64,000 nucleotides of DNA from Enterobacter asburiae (GCF_021440515.1 NZ_JAKCMV010000028.1:47964-111963), one strand, 5' to 3'; positions 25,415-39,099 are shown, numbered from the stretch's first letter. The notes: generated from the sequence alone by a model not told the origin. Numbers and translations are program-made.

Positions 25415-25530
25415 GTCATCCTTCAAATTGCCTCGGCGTTGGCTGCACTCATTCACCCCAGTCACGTACTTCTGTACGCTCCTGGGGATTCATTCGATTG
25501 CCGCCTTGATGCAATTCGAATAATTTTGTG
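25415..25530. repeat. ERIC element between spoT and trmH
   Basis: The central palindrome matches the ERIC consensus used for ERIC primers (TTCACCCCAGTCACGTACTT, then CTGTACGCTCCTGGGGATTC). The flanks form the imperfect outer stem (CTTCAAATTGCC and TGCAATTCGAA). It sits inside the conserved spoT-trmH junction, so transcription to trmH and recG must pass through a long hairpin. Confidence 0.9.
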
Positions 25531-25537
25531 TTTAGCA

Positions 25538-27652
25538 CTAGTTTCGGTTACGGGTGACTTTAATCACATCCGGCATGACGCGGATTTTGCGCATGATGTT
25601 CGCCAGATGCACGCGGTCACGGGCGGTCAGACGGATAAAGGCGCTATACACGCGACCATCTTTCTCTTCCGTATTCAGGCTTTGAATATTGGAAGAGGCC
25701 GTGTTGATCGCCGCCGTCAGGTTCGCCAGCGCGCCCTGATGGTTGAACATATCCACCTTGATTTCGGTGATAAATTCCTGCGCGGTCTCTTTATCCCACT
25801 CAACCGCCATGAACTTCTCAGGCTCTTTCTGGTAGCCACGGATGTTACGGCAGGACTCGTGGTGGATCACCAGCCCTTTGCCAGGGCTGACGTGCGCAAT
25901 AATCGGGTCGCCCGGAATAGGTCGGCAGCATTTGGCGAAGGTGATAAGCACCCCGTCAGCGCCTTTGATCGGCAGATGACCGTGACCCTGAGCGGTCGAC
26001 GGCACGGCAGCCGCATCGGCCTGCTGCAAGTTCTTCGCTACCACCACGCTCATGGCGTTGCCAAGACCGATTTCAGCCAGCAGATCGTCAAGCGACGCCA
26101 GCTTCATGCGCTCCAGCTCGTGCTGGATATTCTCTTTCGGGATCTCAGCGAGCTTACGGCTGCCGCCCAACGCGTGGTTGAGAAGACGACGCCCCAGGCT
26201 GACGGAATCATCGCGCTTGAGGTTTTTCAGCAGTTGACGAATTTTTGCACGCGCTTTGGAGCTGACGACAAAGTTCAGCCACGCCGCGTTCGGACGGGCG
26301 CCCGGCGCGGTAATAATTTCGACCGTCTGGCCGCTGAAAAGCGGCTGAGACAGCGGATAAGGCTGTCTGTCGACGCGCGCGCCAACGCAGGCATGACCGA
26401 TATCGGTGTGTACCGCGTAGGCGAAGTCGACCGGCGTTGCACCAGCAGGCAGCTCGACAATGCGCCCTTCTGGTGTGAAAACGTAAATCTCATCCGGGAA
26501 GAGATCGGATTTAACGCTCTCGATAAATTCAAACGAGCTACCGGCGCTCTGTTGCAGCTCCAGCAGGCTTTGCATCCAGCGCTGCGCACGTATTTGCGCC
26601 GTGGTACTGCTTTCGCCACCGTGCTCTTTATAAGCCCAGTGTGCGGCCACACCCATTTCTGCCATCTGGTCCATGTCTTCGGTGCGAATTTGCACCTCAA
26701 CAGGCACGCCGTGAGGACCGATCATCGAGGTGTGCAAAGATTGATAGCCGTTCGCTTTTGGAATGGCAATGTAGTCTTTGACGCGACCTGGACGCGGCTT
26801 GTACAGGCTGTGCATCTGGCCCAGAACGCGATAGCAGGTGTCGGAATCACGGACGATCACGCGGAAGGCGTAGATATCCATAATCGAGTGAAAACGCTGC
26901 TCTTTAAGCACCATTTTGCAGTAGATGGAGTACAGATGTTTTTCGCGCCCGCTAACGCTGCACGGAATTCCCGCTTCCTGTAAACGCCCTTCGATTTCAG
27001 AGAGGATCTTTTGAATCATCTCTTTACGGTTGCCTCGTGCGGCTTTCACCACCTCTTTAATCACGCGATAGCGGTTTGGGTACAGCGCTTCAAAACCCAG
27101 CTCTTCCAGCTCGGTTTTAATGTGATGAATACCTAAACGGTGTGCCAGCGGGCTGTAGATTTCGAGAGTTTCACGGGCAATGCGGCGACGTTTATCCGGG
27201 CGAAGTGAGCCCAGCGTGCGCATGTTGTGGGTACGGTCTGCGAGTTTGATGAGTATGACGCGGATATCCTGCACCATCGCCATAATCATCTTGCGGAAGT
27301 TTTCGGCTTGCGCCTCTTTCTTGTCGCGGAATTTAAGCTTATCAAGCTTAGAGACCCCTTCCACCAGTTCGGCAACGCTTTTGCCAAACAGCTGTTCCAT
27401 ATCCTGGTAGGTGGCGGGGGTATCTTCGATCACGTCATGCAGCAGGGCGGCCATCAGCGTTTCATAGTCGAGTTTCATCTCGGCCAGAATACAGGCCACC
27501 GCTACCGGGTGCGTGATATAGGGTTCACCGCTTGAACGTGTCTGGCCCTCGTGAGCGTCACGTGCAACGAGATAAGCCTGCTGAAGACGTTTAATCTGGT
27601 CTTCAGGCAGGTAGGTTTGAATCAGCTGATTCAGGCTTTCAAACAGATACAA
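25538..27652 (-). CDS. spoT: Bifunctional (p)ppGpp synthetase/hydrolase SpoT
   Basis: 704 residues. The HD hydrolase domain comes first (YITHPVAVACILAEM, LLHDVIEDT, KLADRTHNM). A degenerate-activity synthetase domain (RVKDYIAIPKANGYQSLHT), TGS (IYVFTPEGRIVELPAGATPVDFAY), a zinc-finger-like stretch (FAKCCRPIPGDP) and a C-terminal ACT domain (NHQGALANLTAAI) follow. It degrades (p)ppGpp and makes it weakly under starvation. Follows rpoZ by 19 bases. Confidence 0.98.
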   Translation of the reverse strand: MYLFESLNQLIQTYLPEDQIKRLQQAYLVARDAHEGQTRSSGEPYITHPVAVACILAEMKLDYETLMAALLHDVIEDTPATYQDMEQLFGKSVAELVEGVSKLDKLKFRDKKEAQAENFRKMIMAMVQDIRVILIKLADRTHNMRTLGSLRPDKRRRIARETLEIYSPLAHRLGIHHIKTELEELGFEALYPNRYRVIKEVVKAARGNRKEMIQKILSEIEGRLQEAGIPCSVSGREKHLYSIYCKMVLKEQRFHSIMDIYAFRVIVRDSDTCYRVLGQMHSLYKPRPGRVKDYIAIPKANGYQSLHTSMIGPHGVPVEVQIRTEDMDQMAEMGVAAHWAYKEHGGESSTTAQIRAQRWMQSLLELQQSAGSSFEFIESVKSDLFPDEIYVFTPEGRIVELPAGATPVDFAYAVHTDIGHACVGARVDRQPYPLSQPLFSGQTVEIITAPGARPNAAWLNFVVSSKARAKIRQLLKNLKRDDSVSLGRRLLNHALGGSRKLAEIPKENIQHELERMKLASLDDLLAEIGLGNAMSVVVAKNLQQADAAAVPSTAQGHGHLPIKGADGVLITFAKCCRPIPGDPIIAHVSPGKGLVIHHESCRNIRGYQKEPEKFMAVEWDKETAQEFITEIKVDMFNHQGALANLTAAINTASSNIQSLNTEEKDGRVYSAFIRLTARDRVHLANIMRKIRVMPDVIKVTRNRN

Positions 27653-27671
27653 GGGCGACCCGCAGGTTTAA

Positions 27672-27947
27672 TTAACGACGACCTTCAGCAATGGCGGTGA
27701 CGGCCTGCAATTCTGCGGCTTCCTGCTCTTGCTGCTCCTGGCGCTCACGCACGTCGAGGATCTGATTGTTGATCAGACCTTCTTCGATTTCGCGAAGTGC
27801 AATAACGGTGGTTTTATCGTTTTCTTCCGGTACCAGCGGATCTTTACCGCCTACCTGCATCTGACGAGCGCGACGCGCGGCGACCAGCACCAGGTCAAAA
27901 CGGTTACCAATTTTCTCTACAGCGTCCTGAACAGTTACGCGTGCCAT
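27672..27947 (-). CDS. rpoZ: RNA polymerase omega subunit
   Basis: 91 residues starting [20 protein letters not shown], same length and pattern as E. coli omega. It helps fold beta-prime and forms part of one ppGpp site on RNA polymerase, fitting its place just before spoT. A 54-base gap separates it from gmk. Confidence 0.98.
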
Positions 27948-28001
27948 ACTTAAAATGCTCCACAGGTGAAGAAATGACTGGGCATGATACTGAAAGTGGG
28001 T

Positions 28002-28643
<642 letters not shown>

Positions 28644-28863
28644 TTAGCGAAGAAGTCTTACATACGGGCTTATTATACACGTCGCCGCTCTGTGACGTAG
28701 CCTTTGTCACACTTTTTCCCCTGGATTGTTGAATTTTGCGTACCGTTTTCCGGTTTTACGCCCGTTTTGCTGCAACAAAAATAATCCCTGGATAACGCCT
28801 CGCAAACTGCGCTTTTGGCGTTAGCGCTCTGATGCGCATCGCGTTATACCTCTCGTCCGCTAA

Positions 28864-30546
<1,683 letters not shown>

Positions 30547-30547
30547 C

Positions 30548-31165
30548 TCAGTGGGCGTTGTGCTTGTAATGAAACACGGGCAGGCCGAGCTTCAGGCGCA
30601 GCGCCAGCATTCGGGCAGTAAAGCCGAACAGCAGCGTGGAGATTACCACGACATCGTGGTTAGAGACATAGTGCTGTAACGCAACGTAAAGCACCGCCGC
30701 CGCAAAAGAGATCCCCGCATACAGCTCTTTCTGGAAAACCAACGGGATGCGTTTGCAGAACATATCCCGCAGCACGCCACCAAATACCCCGGTGACCACG
30801 GCGGCGATGGTCGCAATAACCGGACCTTCACCCATATCCAGCGCGATTTGCGCGCCGATGATAGAGAAGACGATAAGCCCAAGCGCATCCAGTACCAGGA
30901 ACAGCTTACGCAGATGGGGCATCACGGGGGCCACAATGGTCGTCAGCACCGCAGCCGTTGCCACGATGATGACGTACTCAGGGTTCTTCACCCAGCCGAG
31001 CGGGTAATGGCCCAGCAGCATATCGCGCACGGAGCCGCCGCCGAGTGCAGTCGCCGTGGCGATGATGATCACGCCGAAGGTATCCATGCGGCGGCGTCCG
31101 GCGGCCAGCGCCCCGGTCATCGCTTCTGCGGTAATGCCAATGAGATAAAGAATGTGAAGCAGCAT
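30548..31165 (-). CDS. yicG: TRIC-type membrane protein YicG
   Basis: 205 residues, equal to E. coli. Seven membrane segments in two repeats, each with a glycine-rich kink ([13 protein letters not shown] and [13 protein letters not shown]), as in UPF0126/TRIC cation channels. YicG-type proteins have been linked to glycine uptake; substrate not certain. Convergent with ligB with a one-base gap. Confidence 0.92.
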   Translation of the reverse strand: MLLHILYLIGITAEAMTGALAAGRRRMDTFGVIIIATATALGGGSVRDMLLGHYPLGWVKNPEYVIIVATAAVLTTIVAPVMPHLRKLFLVLDALGLIVFSIIGAQIALDMGEGPVIATIAAVVTGVFGGVLRDMFCKRIPLVFQKELYAGISFAAAVLYVALQHYVSNHDVVVISTLLFGFTARMLALRLKLGLPVFHYKHNAH

Positions 31166-31334
31166 ATAACCTCCGGTATGAAGGGCTGGAGGTTAACGAT
31201 TTGTGCGCAAGATCACGATTGAGATTTTCTAAGGCGAATCATTTTGACCTATAAATTTTTATCAATAACGCCAGGAAAAGGCTTGAGACTAGCGGTGGCA
31301 GGAAAAATTTCAGGATAAAGAGGATTAGAAATAA

Positions 31335-31362
31335 TAATGGGTGGCATCGAGCGACACCACCC
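31335..31362 (-). terminator. yicC terminator
   Basis: GGGTGG (31339-31344) pairs with CCACCC (31357-31362). On the minus strand the stem is followed by ATTATTATTT. It lies just after the yicC stop. Confidence 0.7.
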
Positions 31363-31370
31363 GTTAAGCA

Positions 31371-32234
31371 TTACTCGATGTTCTGGATCTGCTCGCGCAT
31401 CTGCTCAATCAGCACTTTCAGCTCGATCGCAGAGTTGGTTACTTCGGCGTTAATCGACTTGGACGCCAGGGTGTTCGACTCACGGTTGAACTCCTGCATC
31501 ATAAAGTCGAGGCGTCGGCCTACCGCTTCTTTCTTCTTCAGAATGTTGTAGGTCTCTTTAACGTGCGCTTCCAGACGATCCAGCTCTTCGGCGACGTCAA
31601 CGCGCTGCGCCATCAGCACCAGCTCTTGTTCCAGACGGGTGTTTTCCAGCTGAACTTCCGCTTCTTCCAGTTTGGCAACCAGGCGCTCGCGCTGCCATTG
31701 CAGCACTTCTGGCATGTGGGTACGCACTTTCGCGACTTCGGTGCTTACGCCTTCAAGACGCTGTTCGATCATGGCTTTCAGAGCCTGACCTTCGGTTTCA
31801 CGGGCAACGATAAAGTCATCCAGCGTGCCGTCGAGCGCGGCAAGAATTTCAGAGGCGATGGCATCCAGATCCTGTTCACCGGCAGCCATAACGCCAGGCC
31901 AGCGCAGAATATCAACCGGGTTAATTTCACCCTCGTCGCTCTGCATTTTGACCCAGTTCGCCGCGTTTACGAGCTGTTTTGCCAGTTTTTCATTGAGGAT
32001 CAGCTCGCCCTGCGCGCTGGCATCTGGCTCAAAGCGCAGATTACATTCCACTTTGCCGCGCGTCAGACGGGTACGGATACGCTCGCGCACAACAGGCTCA
32101 AGGCTGCGGAACTGCTCCGGCATACGGAAATAGGTTTCCAGGTAGCGCTGGTTTACCGAGCGCATTTCCCAGGTCGCGCTGCCCCAGCTGCCCTTGATTT
32201 CACGCCGGGCGTAGGCGGTCATACTGCGGATCAT
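31371..32234 (-). CDS. yicC: Endoribonuclease YicC
   Basis: 287 residues, equal to E. coli, from the ATG at 32234, which sits six bases after GGGA; an ATG two codons earlier is too close to that site. YicC_N domain (MIRSMTAYARRE, MRSVNQRYLETYFRMPEQF) and C-terminal DUF1732 (GRRLDFMMQEFNRESNTLASKS). The family includes the RNase that triggers decay of the sRNA RyhB. Divergent from rph. Confidence 0.96.
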   Translation of the reverse strand: MIRSMTAYARREIKGSWGSATWEMRSVNQRYLETYFRMPEQFRSLEPVVRERIRTRLTRGKVECNLRFEPDASAQGELILNEKLAKQLVNAANWVKMQSDEGEINPVDILRWPGVMAAGEQDLDAIASEILAALDGTLDDFIVARETEGQALKAMIEQRLEGVSTEVAKVRTHMPEVLQWQRERLVAKLEEAEVQLENTRLEQELVLMAQRVDVAEELDRLEAHVKETYNILKKKEAVGRRLDFMMQEFNRESNTLASKSINAEVTNSAIELKVLIEQMREQIQNIE

Positions 32235-32317
32235 AGACATTCCCGTTTTTAAAGGAGAGATGGGGGGATTATAGCTTTCAGGGCTTTGTCAGGATAGGAA
32301 TAAGCGCGTTTAATCCG

Positions 32318-32323
32318 TATAAT
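32318..32323 (+). promoter_or_regulatory. -10 element of the rph-pyrE promoter
   Basis: A perfect TATAAT 37 bases before the rph ATG. No good -35 is seen at 17 bases (TAGGAA), so the promoter is only partly supported. Confidence 0.45.
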
Positions 32324-32359
32324 GCGCAGCCACATTCGTTTCAAGCCGGAGAATTCATC

Positions 32360-33076
32360 ATGCGTCCAGCAGGCCGTAGCGCTAATCAGGTGCGCCCCGT
32401 CACCCTGACCCGTAACTATACAAAACACGCTGAAGGCTCCGTGCTGGTTGAATTTGGTGACACCAAAGTCCTCTGCACCGCGTCCATTGAAGAAGGCGTT
32501 CCGCGTTTCCTGAAAGGCCAGGGCCAGGGGTGGATCACCGCTGAATATGGCATGTTGCCGCGCGCAACCCATACCCGTAACGCCCGTGAAGCGGCGAAGG
32601 GTAAGCAGGGTGGCCGTACTATGGAAATTCAGCGTCTTATCGCCCGTGCGCTGCGCGCGGCAGTTGATCTGAAAACGCTGGGTGAGTTCACCATTACCCT
32701 GGACTGCGATGTGATTCAGGCTGACGGCGGTACGCGTACGGCGTCTATTACCGGTGCCTGCGTTGCGCTGGCCGATGCCCTGAACAAACTGGTTGCCGCA
32801 GGCAAGCTCAAAACCAACCCAATGAAAGGGATGGTTGCCGCGGTTTCTGTTGGCATCGTTAACGGCGAAGCGCTTTGCGATCTGGAATATGTCGAAGATT
32901 CCGCAGCCGAAACCGACATGAACGTGGTGATGACCGAAGACGGTCGAATCATTGAAGTGCAGGGCACGGCGGAAGGCGAGCCGTTCACCCACGAAGAGCT
33001 ACTCACCCTGCTGGCGCTGGCCCGAGGGGGAATCGAATCCATTGTAACGACGCAGAAGGCGGCGTTAGAAAATTGA
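32360..33076 (+). CDS. rph: Ribonuclease PH, full length
   Basis: 238 residues starting [20 protein letters not shown]. Phosphorolytic core: [24 protein letters not shown] stretch and [18 protein letters not shown]. It trims tRNA 3' ends using phosphate. E. coli K-12 carries a frameshift here that shortens Rph and lowers pyrE expression; this copy is intact to [14 protein letters not shown] end. Coupled to pyrE through the attenuator at 33082-33110. Confidence 0.97.
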   Translation: MRPAGRSANQVRPVTLTRNYTKHAEGSVLVEFGDTKVLCTASIEEGVPRFLKGQGQGWITAEYGMLPRATHTRNAREAAKGKQGGRTMEIQRLIARALRAAVDLKTLGEFTITLDCDVIQADGGTRTASITGACVALADALNKLVAAGKLKTNPMKGMVAAVSVGIVNGEALCDLEYVEDSAAETDMNVVMTEDGRIIEVQGTAEGEPFTHEELLTLLALARGGIESIVTTQKAALEN

Positions 33077-33081
33077 TTTTA

Positions 33082-33110
33082 AAGGCGACTGATGAGTCGC
33101 CTTTTTTTTT
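33082..33110 (+). terminator. pyrE attenuator
   Basis: AGGCGACT (33083-33090), loop GATG, AGTCGCCT (33095-33102), then a run of eight or more T. It lies six bases after the rph stop. In E. coli this terminator is overridden when low UTP keeps ribosomes close behind polymerase at the end of rph, giving pyrimidine control. Confidence 0.93.
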
Positions 33111-33145
33111 GCCTGTAAGACAGAGAAAACCAAAGGAGCAAATCC

Positions 33146-33787
33146 ATGAAATCGTATCAGCGCCAGTTTATTGAGTTTGCGCTTAACAAGCAGGTACTTA
33201 AGTTTGGCGAGTTTACGCTGAAATCCGGGCGCAAAAGCCCCTATTTCTTCAACGCCGGGCTGTTTAATACCGGGCGCGATCTGGCACTGTTAGGCCGTTT
33301 TTACGCGGAAGCGCTGGTAGATTCAGGGATTGATTTTGACCTGCTGTTTGGCCCGGCCTACAAGGGTATTCCGATTGCGACCACCACGGCGGTCGCGCTG
33401 GCAGAACATCACGATCGCGATGTGCCGTACTGCTTTAACCGTAAAGAGGCCAAAACCCACGGTGAAGGCGGCAACCTGGTGGGCAGCGCGCTGCAAGGGC
33501 GCGTGATGCTGGTGGATGACGTGATCACCGCAGGCACGGCGATCCGCGAATCTATGGAGATCATTCAGGCCAACGGCGCAACGCTTGCGGGTGTGCTGAT
33601 CTCTTTAGATCGTCAGGAGCGCGGGCGTGGCGAGATCTCGGCAATTCAGGAAGTAGAGCGTGACTACGGCTGTAAAGTGACCTCAATCATCACCCTGAAA
33701 GACCTGATTGCCTATCTGGAAGAGAAGCCTGAGATGGCGGATCATCTGGCGGCGGTGCGTGCGTATCGGGAAGAGTTTGGCGTTTAA
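33146..33787 (+). CDS. pyrE: Orotate phosphoribosyltransferase
   Basis: 213 residues, equal to E. coli. PRPP motif [13 protein letters not shown] and catalytic loop with [13 protein letters not shown]. It joins orotate and PRPP in UMP synthesis. AAAGGAG precedes the ATG. A REP lies right after the stop. Confidence 0.98.
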   Translation: MKSYQRQFIEFALNKQVLKFGEFTLKSGRKSPYFFNAGLFNTGRDLALLGRFYAEALVDSGIDFDLLFGPAYKGIPIATTTAVALAEHHDRDVPYCFNRKEAKTHGEGGNLVGSALQGRVMLVDDVITAGTAIRESMEIIQANGATLAGVLISLDRQERGRGEISAIQEVERDYGCKVTSIITLKDLIAYLEEKPEMADHLAAVRAYREEFGV

Positions 33788-33794
33788 TTTTTTT

Positions 33795-33826
33795 GCCCGG
33801 TGGCGCTAGCGCTTACCGGGCCTACT
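33795..33826. repeat. REP element between pyrE and slmA
   Basis: GCCCGGTGGCGCTAGCGCTT then ACCGGGCCTAC, the same type as in the yicI-yicH cluster. It sits between convergent genes and abuts the slmA stop. Confidence 0.9.
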
Positions 33827-33828
33827 GA

Positions 33829-34425
33829 TCACTGCAACTGAGCAGCCACTAACGGCCAGCGGGCGTCAAAATCGTCCGTTGGACGATATTTGAATTCGCT
33901 GCGCACAAAGCGGGAGAGCATCCCTTCGCAGAAGGCCAGCACCTGGCTTGCCAGCAGCGTTTCGTCAGTGACATACCCTTCACCTTCGCGCATTTTTTTC
34001 TCGCGCAGCACTTGGCGCAACTGCGCTTCAATACGCTCAAAAAGCTGATTAATGCGGCCCTGAAGTCTGTCTTGTTCAAACATCAGCGCGTGGCCGGTGA
34101 GGATGCGGGTCAAACCTGGATTACGTTCACCAAAGCCCAGAATCAACAGCACAATCAGGCGCAGACGAGCGGTAGTATCCTTTTCGTCTTTCAGTATCAG
34201 ATTGATGCGCGTGATCAGGCTGTCTTCGATGAACTCGATCAGGCTGTCAAACATGCGGGTTTTGCTGGGAAAATGACGATAGAGCGCTGCTTCAGATACG
34301 CCAACCGAGGCCGCCAGCTTTGCGGTGGTAATGCGCTGACTTCCATCGCTGGATTCAAGCATTAGAGCCAGAGACTGAAGTATTTCTTCGCGACGGTTCC
34401 TTTTCGCGGTTTGTTTTTCTGCCAT
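33829..34425 (-). CDS. slmA: Nucleoid occlusion factor SlmA
   Basis: 198 residues, TetR family. The DNA-binding helix-turn-helix is [23 protein letters not shown] (split by the turn near VGVS). Bound to its chromosomal sites it disrupts FtsZ polymers over the nucleoid. Length and N-terminus ([20 protein letters not shown]) match E. coli. Confidence 0.97.
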   Translation of the reverse strand: MAEKQTAKRNRREEILQSLALMLESSDGSQRITTAKLAASVGVSEAALYRHFPSKTRMFDSLIEFIEDSLITRINLILKDEKDTTARLRLIVLLILGFGERNPGLTRILTGHALMFEQDRLQGRINQLFERIEAQLRQVLREKKMREGEGYVTDETLLASQVLAFCEGMLSRFVRSEFKYRPTDDFDARWPLVAAQLQ

Positions 34426-34545
34426 GTTACAAAATACCCCTGAAAATAATCACTTGCCAGGCTGGCATCCACACAGCGACCGCAAACTGACGTCTGCGGT
34501 TTGTTATTGCATTATGGCGCTGTGGAACGCGTGTTTATCGGCGGG

Positions 34546-35004
34546 TTATTTACGCCCGGAGTGGCCGAAGCCGCCTTCGCCGCGGTCGGTGGCATCAAAC
34601 TCTTCCACCAGATTAAATTCTGCCTGCACGACAGGTACAAAGACCATCTGTGCGATACGCTCACCCGGTTCAATGGTGAAGCTGTCCTGACCGCGGTTCC
34701 AGACGGAAACCATCAGCTGACCCTGATAGTCAGAGTCGATCAGGCCGACCAGGTTACCCAGCACGATGCCGTGCTTATGGCCCAGGCCAGAGCGTGGCAG
34801 GATCACCGCCGCCAGGGACGGGTCAGCAATGTGGATTGCCAGGCCGGTCGGGAGCAGGGTGGTCGCACCCGGCGCCAGCTCTACGGCGTCATCGAGACAG
34901 GCGCGCAGGTCAAGACCGGCAGAGCCGGAGGTGGCATAGGTTGGCAGCGGGAATTGCTGGCCAACACGCGGGTCCAGAATCTTAACGTCGATTTTTTTCA
35001 TCAT
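34546..35004 (-). CDS. dut: dUTP diphosphatase
   Basis: 152 residues from the double ATG at 35004 ([13 protein letters not shown]). dUTPase motifs: [37 protein letters not shown] and the C-terminal P-loop-like [10 protein letters not shown]. It forms a homotrimer that keeps uracil out of DNA and feeds dTMP synthesis. Its start lies 23 bases inside the 3' end of coaBC, so translation is coupled. Confidence 0.98.
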   Translation of the reverse strand: MMKKIDVKILDPRVGQQFPLPTYATSGSAGLDLRACLDDAVELAPGATTLLPTGLAIHIADPSLAAVILPRSGLGHKHGIVLGNLVGLIDSDYQGQLMVSVWNRGQDSFTIEPGERIAQMVFVPVVQAEFNLVEEFDATDRGEGGFGHSGRK

Positions 35005-36193
35005 AACGGGTAACGATCTCGTCCAGTAATTGTTGGCCCAGGAGTTCCTTGCGCTCAAGCGGTAAGACTTTATCTCCATCCTGCCAGAAAAGGTGCAGTG
35101 CGTTGCTGTCGCTGTTAAATCCCTGCGTGGACAGCGATACATCGTTCGCGCAAATCAAATCGAGGTTTTTGCGGGTACGTTTTTGCCGGGCATATTCTTC
35201 CACATTATTTGTTTCTGCGGCAAACCCAACAACGTAAGGACGATGGTTTTTTAATGCGGCGACACCGGCAACAATATCCGGGTTCTTGACCATTTTTATC
35301 GTTAATTCATCGCCTTGCTTTTTAATTTTTGCATCGGCAATAGTCTCTGCACGGTAATCAGCAACCGCCGCACAGCCGATGAAAATAGACTGCTTTTGCG
35401 CGTGCGCCTGTACCGCTGCTTCCATTTCCAGCGCCGTGGTGACGTCAATACGCTGGACAAAAGGGGGCGTCGGTAATGAAACCGGGCCGCTCACCAGCGT
35501 GACGTTTGCACCGCGTTTCGCCGCCGCCGCCGCGATCGCAAAGCCCATTTTGCCGGAGCTGTGATTGGTGATGTAACGCACCGGATCCAGCGGCTCGCGC
35601 GTTGGGCCCGCGGTAATCATGATGTTGAGATGTTGCAGATCGTTTACAGGCGAAAAATGGGCGGCGGCCATGTCGACAATGGTCAGCGGGTCGAGCATTC
35701 GCCCCGGACCGACATCGCCACAGGCCTGGCTGCCGCTGTCCGGCCCCCAGATCAGCAGACCGCGCGAGGCGAGCGTGTCCAGATTGTGCTGGGTGGCGGC
35801 GTTGCGATACATCTGCTGGTTCATCGCAGGCACAACCGCGACCGGCGCGGGCGTTGCAAGGCAGATCGTCGAGACCAGGTCGTTCGCCATACCGGCGGCA
35901 ACGCGGGCGATAAGATCGGCGGTTGCCGGTGCCAAAATCACCAGGTCGGCCCACTTGCCCAGCTCAATATGCCCCATGGCGGCTTCGGCAGCGGGATCGA
36001 GCAGGCTGTCGGATACCGGGTATCCCGACACGGCTTGCAGGCTCAGTGGAGTAATAAAGGCTTTGCCGCCTTCGGTTATCGCGACCCGCACATCGGCCCC
36101 GCGCTCGCGCAAACGGCGTACCAGCTCCGGCGCCTTATAGGCAGCGATGCCGCCGCTTACGCCAAGAACGATTTTTTTACCGGCCAGGCTCAT
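34982..36193 (-). CDS. coaBC: Bifunctional phosphopantothenoylcysteine decarboxylase/synthetase
   Basis: 403 residues from MSLAGKK (36193); an ATG one codon earlier (36196) is equally served by AGGAAAG. The CoaC half has [10 protein letters not shown], the catalytic His region and PAMNQQMY with the substrate clamp. The CoaB half begins near residue 190 ([21 protein letters not shown]) with the NHSSGKMG stretch. Two steps of CoA synthesis. Three residues shorter than E. coli in the linker after CAAVADYRA. Divergent from radC. Confidence 0.97.
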   Translation of the reverse strand: MSLAGKKIVLGVSGGIAAYKAPELVRRLRERGADVRVAITEGGKAFITPLSLQAVSGYPVSDSLLDPAAEAAMGHIELGKWADLVILAPATADLIARVAAGMANDLVSTICLATPAPVAVVPAMNQQMYRNAATQHNLDTLASRGLLIWGPDSGSQACGDVGPGRMLDPLTIVDMAAAHFSPVNDLQHLNIMITAGPTREPLDPVRYITNHSSGKMGFAIAAAAAKRGANVTLVSGPVSLPTPPFVQRIDVTTALEMEAAVQAHAQKQSIFIGCAAVADYRAETIADAKIKKQGDELTIKMVKNPDIVAGVAALKNHRPYVVGFAAETNNVEEYARQKRTRKNLDLICANDVSLSTQGFNSDSNALHLFWQDGDKVLPLERKELLGQQLLDEIVTRYDEKNRR

Positions 36194-36367
36194 CATGATT
36201 CTTTCCTGTTGGGTTTCACCAGAGAGCGGGCATTTTATCACAATCCAAAATGTGGGGTGCTTTTGTCCTTCGGTCACTTTGCGAGGCGTTACGCAAGAAT
36301 GAAAACTGCGCGTCGAAGGCCGGGGTAGGCTGTGGCAGCATAACGGCAGACACAAGGAGACAGGGAT

Positions 36368-37033
36368 ATGGAAAGCGTTTTACCGATGCTGCCGCGTGAA
36401 AAATTGCTCAATTTTGGCGTCACGTCGCTCAGGGATGATGAACTGTTGGCCCTTTTTTTACGCACGGGGAGCCCGGGGAAGACGGTCTTTACGCTGGCGC
36501 GCGAGCTGCTGCATCATTTCGGTTCGCTTTCGGGCTTGCTGACCGCCGAGCTTGCGGATTTTAAGCACGTCGAGGGCATCGGCGTGGCGAAATATACTCA
36601 GTTAAAAGCTATCGCGGAGCTGGCCCGGCGTTTTCACAGCGTGCGAATGCTTGAGGATAACCCGCTATTAACCCCTGAAATGACGCTCGATTTTCTGCAA
36701 AGCCAGCTGACGGATGCCGAACGAGAGATCTTTATGGTGATCTTTGTTGATAATAAAAATCGGGTGCTGAAACACAGCCATCTGTTCTCGGGAACGCTGA
36801 ACCATGTTGAGGTGCATCCGCGAGAAATTGTGCGGGAAGCGATAAAAGTGAATGCAGCGGGCGTGATCCTCGCGCATAATCACCCGTCTGGCTGTGCGCA
36901 ACCGAGCAGAGCCGACAAAGAGATCACCGCGCGCATCATCAAATGCTGTCAATTCATGGACATTCGTGTCCTTGATCATTTGATAATCGGTCGCGGTGAG
37001 TACGTTTCTTTTGCAGAACATGGTTGGATTTAG
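36368..37033 (+). CDS. radC: RadC-family JAB-domain protein
   Basis: 221 residues. N-terminal helix-hairpin-helix-like UPF0758 part ([20 protein letters not shown]), then a JAB1/MPN-type metal site (HNHPSG with a later Asp). Despite the name, a repair role is not established. Intact here. No terminator seen before the rpmB promoter. Confidence 0.95.
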   Translation: MESVLPMLPREKLLNFGVTSLRDDELLALFLRTGSPGKTVFTLARELLHHFGSLSGLLTAELADFKHVEGIGVAKYTQLKAIAELARRFHSVRMLEDNPLLTPEMTLDFLQSQLTDAEREIFMVIFVDNKNRVLKHSHLFSGTLNHVEVHPREIVREAIKVNAAGVILAHNHPSGCAQPSRADKEITARIIKCCQFMDIRVLDHLIIGRGEYVSFAEHGWI

Positions 37034-37075
37034 ACCATTTCACGCGATCCATCGGGATCTTTGTCTGTTCGGGAC

Positions 37076-37104
37076 TTGAGCACATCGCTGAGTCAGCGTA
37101 TACT
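37076..37104 (+). promoter_or_regulatory. rpmBG promoter
   Basis: -35 TTGAGC (37076-37081), 17-base spacer, -10 TATACT (37099-37104). It leaves a leader of about 140 bases before rpmB. Confidence 0.75.
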
Positions 37105-37230
37105 ACGCCACCTTTGAGAATCTCGGGTTTGGCATTTGGGCCTGGCAATCGAGAGTTCACTTAGAACTATGCGATGACCGGGCTGTAAAGCCTGACGAGG
37201 CGCCGATACCCCATACGAAGCTCGAGCTAA

Positions 37231-37488
<258 letters not shown>

Positions 37489-37507
37489 GTACTTAAAGAG
37501 GAAATAA

Positions 37508-37678
<171 letters not shown>

Positions 37679-37697
37679 TTTTAGTCTCCTTGTATTG

Positions 37698-37725
37698 AAA
37701 AACCCCGCATCTGCGGGGTTTTTTG
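37698..37725 (+). terminator. rpmBG terminator
   Basis: AACCCCGCA (37701-37709) pairs with TGCGGGGTT, followed by TTTTT. A-rich upstream side makes it symmetric. Confidence 0.95.
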
Positions 37726-37759
37726 CATTCTGCTTTCTGACTTTCTCAACGGAGGAACC

Positions 37760-38569
37760 ATGCCTGAATTACCAGAGGTAGAGACCAGCCGACGCGGTAT
37801 CGAACCTCACCTTGTGGGTGCGACCATTCTTCATGCTGTCGTGCGTAACGGTCGTCTTCGCTGGCCGGTTTCCGATGAGATCCATGCCTTAAGCGACAAA
37901 CCGATCCTCAGCGTCCAGCGCCGCGCGAAATACCTCCTGCTGGAGTTGCCCGACGGCTGGATAATTATCCACCTGGGGATGTCCGGCAGCCTGCGCATTC
38001 TCACGGAGGAGCTGCCCGCAGAAAAGCATGACCACGTTGATCTGGTGATGAGCAACGGCAAAGTGCTGCGCTACACCGATCCGCGCCGCTTTGGCGCGTG
38101 GCTGTGGACCAAAGAGCTTGAGGGGCACAGCGTGCTGGCGCATCTGGGGCCAGAGCCGCTCTCAGAGGCGTTTAACGCACAGTACTTGCAGGCGAAGTGC
38201 GCGAAGAAGAAAACCCCGATCAAGCCCTGGCTGATGGACAACAAGCTGGTGGTGGGCGTGGGGAATATCTACGCCAGTGAATCGCTGTTTGCGGCCGGTA
38301 TTCATCCTGACCGACTGGCGTCATCGCTGTCGGCGCAGGAGTGCGAGCTGCTGGTGAGAGTGATTAAAGCGGTGCTGCTGCGCTCGATTGAGCAGGGCGG
38401 GACAACGCTGAAAGACTTCCTGCAAAGCGACGGTAAGCCGGGCTATTTTGCCCAGGAGCTACAGGTTTATGGCCGTAAAGGCGAGCCGTGCAGAGTGTGT
38501 GGAACGCCGATTATTGCCACGAAGCACGCCCAGCGCGCCACGTTTTACTGCCGTAACTGCCAGAAATAA
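37760..38569 (+). CDS. mutM: Formamidopyrimidine-DNA glycosylase
   Basis: 269 residues, equal to E. coli. N-terminal [12 protein letters not shown] with catalytic Pro2/Glu3, Lys57 region ([10 protein letters not shown]), H2TH domain and C-terminal zinc finger (CRVCGTPI...CRNCQK). It removes 8-oxoguanine and other oxidised purines. GGAGG precedes the ATG. Confidence 0.98.
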   Translation: MPELPEVETSRRGIEPHLVGATILHAVVRNGRLRWPVSDEIHALSDKPILSVQRRAKYLLLELPDGWIIIHLGMSGSLRILTEELPAEKHDHVDLVMSNGKVLRYTDPRRFGAWLWTKELEGHSVLAHLGPEPLSEAFNAQYLQAKCAKKKTPIKPWLMDNKLVVGVGNIYASESLFAAGIHPDRLASSLSAQECELLVRVIKAVLLRSIEQGGTTLKDFLQSDGKPGYFAQELQVYGRKGEPCRVCGTPIIATKHAQRATFYCRNCQK

Positions 38570-38579
38570 CACGGCGCAG

Positions 38580-38607
38580 GCCCGGTAAGCTCAGCACCAC
38601 CGGGCAA
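38580..38607. repeat. REP-like element between mutM and coaD
   Basis: GGCCCGGTAAG...CACCACCGGGC, a diverged REP with an imperfect loop, between convergent genes. Confidence 0.7.
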
Positions 38608-38616
38608 TCAAAACGC

Positions 38617-39099
<483 letters not shown>

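Noticed and set aside
24599..26983. Open frame of 794 codons on the plus strand
   Set aside because: It lies antisense to trmH and spoT, which are certain genes; the composition is a shadow of their codon use (His/Arg/Gln rich).
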